A DNA stretch of 64,000 bases from Candidatus Gallispira edinburgensis (GTDB lineage: Bacteria > Bacillota > Clostridia > Lachnospirales > CAG-274), in NCBI GenBank assembly GCA_904395805.1, contig CAJFNV010000054.1:1-64000 (forward strand), written 5' to 3'. Position 1 is the first letter of the stretch. Each line of letters begins with the position of its first letter. Of the stretch, positions 61,101 through 64,000 are shown piece by piece. The position numbers and the translations under genes were made by a program. The notes below the pieces were generated by a model. The model saw only the letters and a list, made by a program, of their open reading frames with translations, did not search any database and had not been told where the DNA came from.

Positions 61101-64000
61101 TCCTGCCTTAATATTTTCAAGAATAGTGTCAAGCTTTCCTTCATTTAAGAATGAACGTGAGCTTCTGCCCCCCTGAGCATAATTATTAACAGTTACATAA
61201 TCTTCATTAAAGAAATACTGTAAGAATTCACCCCATGAGCCGGCACTAAGTGTCTGACCGCCGTTATAAATACCATTTGCTGAGTAGTCTTTAACCGTAG
61301 AATCACCTGCAAGGTAAATATTTATACCTGAGCCGGGAGCAATGCTTCCCGGATTATCCGGATCAGACCATATATTGCTGACAGGTCTTTCTTTATCGAT
61401 AATATATTTTGGAGTACCTGTAAGTCCCTTTGTCGTAACAGGAGTTACAACAGCCATAATATACTTGCCCGCACATTCCATAGGAATCTGGAATCTGTTT
61501 GTGCTTACGGCAGATACTGACTTTAACAATGTTGCGCTTTCAAGAATTGTATCAAGGCTTGTATCATCATAGCCCTCTGCCACTGCATACCATGAAATTA
61601 TTGAAGCATCCTCATCTGCCCACTCATCACCTAATTCATAGCCAAGTGTAATTGTTTCTCCCGGGTTTGGTGTATTTAAGTCACCGTTTGATGTCATGCT
61701 TGGGTCAGATTTAAATTCAGGAGCCGTTGCTGCATCTCCTGTATAATAGGTCGGAGTCCAGCCTCCTGCAGTAAATACATTTTCAACAGAATAGTCATCA
61801 GCATTAATACTGTCTGCGACACCGTTCACTCTTTCTGATGTATCAACTTTAACACCATTATGAGTAGTGTTATATTCTGTTAATGTAACAGTTGATGCTG
61901 TAGGATCAACTGACATTGCATACCAGCCTGCACCTACTATCATATCACTTTCCTGAAGCTGAGTGTTTATAAATGAGACCTTTGCACTGTCACCCCACAT
62001 TCTTCCAAGGTATCCTGCTGTAGTATCAAGCTCAGGATCATATGAAATATAACAGCCTCTGAAAATATATCCTGCTGCCGCCATATTTTCTGCTGAGCAT
62101 GAATTAGCTGTAATATATCCTGCTGCCTGAGTTCCGTCATAACCGCAGAAGTTGATCTCACAGCCGTCAAATATCACATCACCATTACCATATATAAAGT
62201 CTGTCTGACCTTCAATATAACAGTTCTTGTAATATGATCTTAAGTAACCGTAGTTACCTGTATAAAGAGTGTCCTGACTTCCTATAAATGAGCAATTGCT
62301 GAACTCGATCTCATCAGCATAGTTTACAAGAGCTGCCGCTCTTTCAGTTGCTGCTCTTGAATCAACATTAGTGTTTTCCTTTCTTTCAACTGTTATTGAT
62401 TCCTTACCGTTTACTTCAACGCCGTCTGTCATTTCCTCTTCTGTCATATACTTGTTAAAGGAATTTTCAAATTTAATATTTTCTGCTTTAAATCCTGCAG
62501 CCTCTTTATTTAAAATAACTGCAGCACCCCAGTATCTTTCTACATCGCCCTTTTCAAACTTATCATAATCGGCATATGGGTCATAATAGCTGTCCACACA
62601 GCTATAATACTTATATCCTATACCGTAATACCATGTAATTATTGTATTATCCTCTGTACCACCGTTACTTTCAAAAGTAATATCAGGAGTGTTTACAACA
62701 ACCTGCTCACGATATGTACCAGGATCAATTTTAATTGTAACTCTCTGTCCGTCAGTTCTTGTCATATTTGTAACTGCATCAACGGCAGACTGAACTGACT
62801 TGTATGCCTTATCTTCACCTACATAAAGAGTGTCTGTATAAGGCACCGACTTAACACTTATATCCTTAAGCAGTAAATCTCTTGTTACAGCACCGTCATT
62901 TACAACTACATGTGTTGATGTTGAATAATTATCTGACGTAATTGAAGCTTCATAAGCACCGTTTCTTAAATTAACACTGTATGTGCCATTTGACACTGTA
63001 CCATTATACACATATCCGTCATCAACATTTGTGAATTTAATAGCATCTGGATTTACATTAAGAGTTTCATATTCTCCCCTTACCTGTGTAAGTCCCAGAA
63101 ACTTACCGTTTACAGCATATACAGGAACTGCTGTAAGAGCTATATCCTTTGTTACAGCTGTACCATCTTCATTGTTTATAACTATATTTTCTGAAAGCTT
63201 ATAGTCATAAGCTCCTTCAAGTGTAAGTGTATAGTTCTGGTTAGCTACAAGCTGAGCTTCATATGTCTTGTTCTGCATATCAATACCGGCAATAACATTT
63301 TCAAAGCTTGTTGTATCCTCAGGCACAAATACAAGTTTCATATCACCTGCACTGTATCCGTCAGCAAGTCCTGATATACTTCCCGATACTATATATGACA
63401 CGCTTTCTTCTATAGTCAGATCTGCTGTCTGTGTTTCCGTAACTTTAACATTTACAAGTCTTGTATCATTTGTGAAAGCATACTTTACAGCATTGCTGCC
63501 TGTAAGTGATACAGAATACTCATAGCCCGGCTTTAATAATATGGAATATCTGTTGCCTTCTACTGTCGCTTCCTTGCTTTCACCTGTTTCTCTGTTAGTA
63601 AACTTGATACCATAGCTGTCCAGACCAAAGCTGTCATTTATAGTACCTGTTACATTTGTATATGCTGTAAATTCAGCACCATAGCAGAACATTTTTGAGC
63701 CTGAAAGGTTTACATAATATGTATATCCTTTTTCAACCTCTATTTCAAGTGTTGCCCATGTAGTACCCTGTGTAACCCTAAAACCTGTTGTATCATAGTT
63801 ATCGGAACCTCCCGGAACATATGATGCAATAGCTTCGCTTACACCTTCTGTACTTGTTCTGCTCACATATCCTGTCTTAGTGCTTGCATTTCCCACATAG
63901 ACAATTAATGTACCGTCAGCCTTTGGTGTAAAGTCACAATAAGACTTGTTATCAGTGACTACAATACCATTGCTGGCAGAACCGTTTGTATTACTGGATC
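58149..64000 (-). CDS. Giant pectin methylesterase / acetylesterase fusion, 5' end cut by window
   Basis: At least 1,949 residues; the frame stays open to the window edge, so the true start lies outside. Order seen: several beta-sandwich units without a family name (about 64000-62800); a CE8 pectin methylesterase (about 62850-61900) with the active residues in GSQDTLY (62262-62282), GQTDFIYGNG (62184-62213) and LGRMW; and a linker with an Ig-like part. Then comes a CE12-type GDSL acetylesterase (about 61320-60470) with AGDSTV, GGRSSRSF, QFGHND (61068-61085) and DATH. Next are two tandem modules of about 148 residues (60303-59412), a further beta module, a Thr/Glu/Ser linker (58729-58591) and a C-terminal domain of about 145 residues of unknown type. 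Together the enzymes would remove methyl and acetyl groups from pectin, which aids the neighbouring lyase. There is no SLH or sortase signal in the visible part. Confidence 0.88.
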   Translation of the reverse strand, partial: SSNTNGSASNGIVVTDNKSYCDFTPKADGTLIVYVGNASTKTGYVSRTSTEGVSEAIASYVPGGSDNYDTTGFRVTQGTTWATLEIEVEKGYTYYVNLSGSKMFCYGAEFTAYTNVTGTINDSFGLDSYGIKFTNRETGESKEATVEGNRYSILLKPGYEYSVSLTGSNAVKYAFTNDTRLVNVKVTETQTADLTIEESVSYIVSGSISGLADGYSAGDMKLVFVPEDTTSFENVIAGIDMQNKTYEAQLVANQNYTLTLEGAYDYKLSENIVINNEDGTAVTKDIALTAVPVYAVNGKFLGLTQVRGEYETLNVNPDAIKFTNVDDGYVYNGTVSNGTYSVNLRNGAYEASITSDNYSTSTHVVVNDGAVTRDLLLKDISVKSVPYTDTLYVGEDKAYKSVQSAVDAVTNMTRTDGQRVTIKIDPGTYREQVVVNTPDITFESNGGTEDNTIITWYYGIGYKYYSCVDSYYDPYADYDKFEKGDVERYWGAAVILNKEAAGFKAENIKFENSFNKYMTEEEMTDGVEVNGKESITVERKENTNVDSRAATERAAALVNYADEIEFSNCSFIGSQDTLYTGNYGYLRSYYKNCYIEGQTDFIYGNGDVIFDGCEINFCGYDGTQAAGYITANSCSAENMAAAGYIFRGCYISYDPELDTTAGYLGRMWGDSAKVSFINTQLQESDMIVGAGWYAMSVDPTASTVTLTEYNTTHNGVKVDTSERVNGVADSINADDYSVENVFTAGGWTPTYYTGDAATAPEFKSDPSMTSNGDLNTPNPGETITLGYELGDEWADEDASIISWYAVAEGYDDTSLDTILESATLLKSVSAVSTNRFQIPMECAGKYIMAVVTPVTTKGLTGTPKYIIDKERPVSNIWSDPDNPGSIAPGSGINIYLAGDSTVKDYSANGIYNGGQTLSAGSWGEFLQYFFNEDYVTVNNYAQGGRSSRSFLNEGKLDTILENIKAGDYLLMQFGHNDCANGASYYEERFAPLYTKDAPYDGTTYPTIVPTEDMKVTTPDALKGSYGDTYYSWDCGATYKGYLQYYIDAALEKGAIPVIVSPVARLYYDSNGNIRTHHDATMTDYAPTADLLTSGNAYVTACEELYEENKDKGVLYIDAYQMTADMYEAAYDECGNDTLGYAVMDTGDATHSNKTGGVIQAGLIAKWIQDAGITVSDFVVQPRSVYGEETSGEYIFTIDKDGKFTAKDKSLTEQPYWEEIGQAVFDSISGSVTPVNDVTLNFATDEALALYETNADSTYVDGVYSGEYVNEEGREFNVSIYQSGIAYFGGQSRYGTKATPGKPIFSFEADEAAEYTINVTASTGTGTVALYTDADCTNAVATAAAPGSIVYKKTSAEKETLYFAASEAPNMYISNVSISVEVPKTVTLEFGTDEALALYETNADSTYTDGVYTGTYTNDSNQTFDISIYQSGVQYFNSQAHYGTKVSPNKPVFSFTADEKAMYTIEVTASTGSGTIGLYTDDKCAASVVRGSAPGTIVYKKQTSTPEILYFATPDAANMYVSDVKITKSELPEEEKIHYTGEISGIESDDTNVMITLKGSTETLTISASDYAENGLDLIKGETYEVTAKGDKGVYTGTSVVTDDSGVANLILSRILFEFPLDFMEYYDDYKIYLDGMGYGNTELTDPYSGITVYPAAIVMTDSYKQYGVKTNSNDIISFVADKTGTCTVSVSISVSNADKLMLKINGVDTAAIDAVQNSVVELSADVKAGDVVTINTPTRSNLWYKAIDVSYSNVQDDTTETTTESTTESTTETTTESTTESTTESTTESTTESTTESTTETTTEDVAIYTPLANMAGDNGIVFVSSVDSLNYSEVGFLFEVNGEAVFRGTDTVYGSIENSIYSLDETGGNYMFGFTITDIDETEFLTGISVTPYVITNSGRIVYGDTAEYSVDALKPAVLNVDLSDILTSGSAIALPEDKKFYIKEDEN
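58591..58729. repeat. Thr/Glu/Ser-coding low-complexity repeat
   Basis: A 12-base unit coding for TEST/TTES is repeated about eleven times with small variations, inside the giant gene. It forms a flexible, probably glycosylated linker between the last beta module and the C-terminal domain. The near-identical units make length changes by slippage likely. Confidence 0.9.
59412..60303 (-). repeat. Two tandem beta modules in the giant esterase
   Basis: Two neighbouring units of about 148 residues share the phrases DEALALYETNADSTY, DGVY, IYQSG, YGTK, and TASTGxGT followed by LYTD. They have the length of carbohydrate-binding modules, but I cannot name the family. The copies lie at about 60303-59860 and 59859-59412. 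Confidence 0.75.

Overview
The window is AT-rich chromosomal DNA from a low-GC, Gram-positive anaerobe of the class Clostridia. Supporting signs are the Bacillus/Clostridium gene order rsmB-rlmN-prpC-prkC-rsgA-rpe-thiN, two [FeFe]-hydrogenase proteins, an S-layer-homology (SLH) protein, strong Shine-Dalgarno sites and TTGACA-17-TATAAT type promoters. Secreted pectin-degrading enzymes at the right end suggest a plant-fibre degrader of the gut. A Monoglobus-like or Lachnospiraceae-like host is my guess from gene content and is not shown by any marker here. I see no rRNA, tRNA, CRISPR array, prophage or transposase gene.

Layout. 0.1-2.7 kb: nucleoside catabolism (pdp-deoB). 2.7-4.4 kb: two tandem membrane-anchored metallophosphoesterases. 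4.5-8.9 kb: a Ca2+-type P-type ATPase, a YtaF/MntP-like membrane protein with an EF-hand loop, and a zinc-ribbon membrane pseudokinase. 9.0-13.5 kb: a possible small RNA, a RecQ lacking the RQC domain, a cytidylate-kinase-like protein and a secreted SLH protein. 13.6-14.7 kb: rpsF-ssb-rpsR with a clear promoter. 14.8-15.1 kb: a compact, unannotated type I toxin-antitoxin locus with a 20-residue hydrophobic peptide and an overlapping antisense RNA. 15.2-22.8 kb: minus-strand cluster polA-(membrane protein)-coaE-lytic transglycosylase-solute-binding lipoprotein-GalT-like-ddl.

23.0-27.8 kb is a four-gene hydrogen/redox operon: thioredoxin-like ferredoxin, PAS-containing sensory [FeFe]-hydrogenase, SpoIIE-type phosphatase and group-B-like [FeFe]-hydrogenase. 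27.9-30.1 kb: nrdR and thrC. 30.1-37.6 kb: the rsmB-to-thiN housekeeping and Ser/Thr phosphorylation cluster, ending in a 47-residue membrane peptide. 37.7-39.0 kb: plsC and an amphipathic-repeat protein. 39.1-46.4 kb: a complete sucrose phosphotransferase unit with LacI-type repressor, EIIBCA, sucrose-6-phosphate hydrolase, fructokinase, an HPr lacking Ser46, and enzyme I. One operon therefore carries the whole phosphate relay from PEP to sucrose.

46.5-53.0 kb: a secreted copper-amine-oxidase-type protein, then tagO-type transferase, upp, rpiB, Sua5, a SEC-C protein, radA and a conserved unknown. 53.1-55.3 kb: a pseudouridine synthase and a secreted transglutaminase-like protein, bracketed by two GC-rich palindromic repeats. 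55.3-64.0 kb: the pectin locus. It has a secreted pectate lyase and a giant protein, cut by the window end, that fuses a CE8 pectin methylesterase to a CE12-type acetylesterase and tandem beta modules. A 49-residue peptide gene starts on the giant gene's stop codon and has its own perfect Shine-Dalgarno site.
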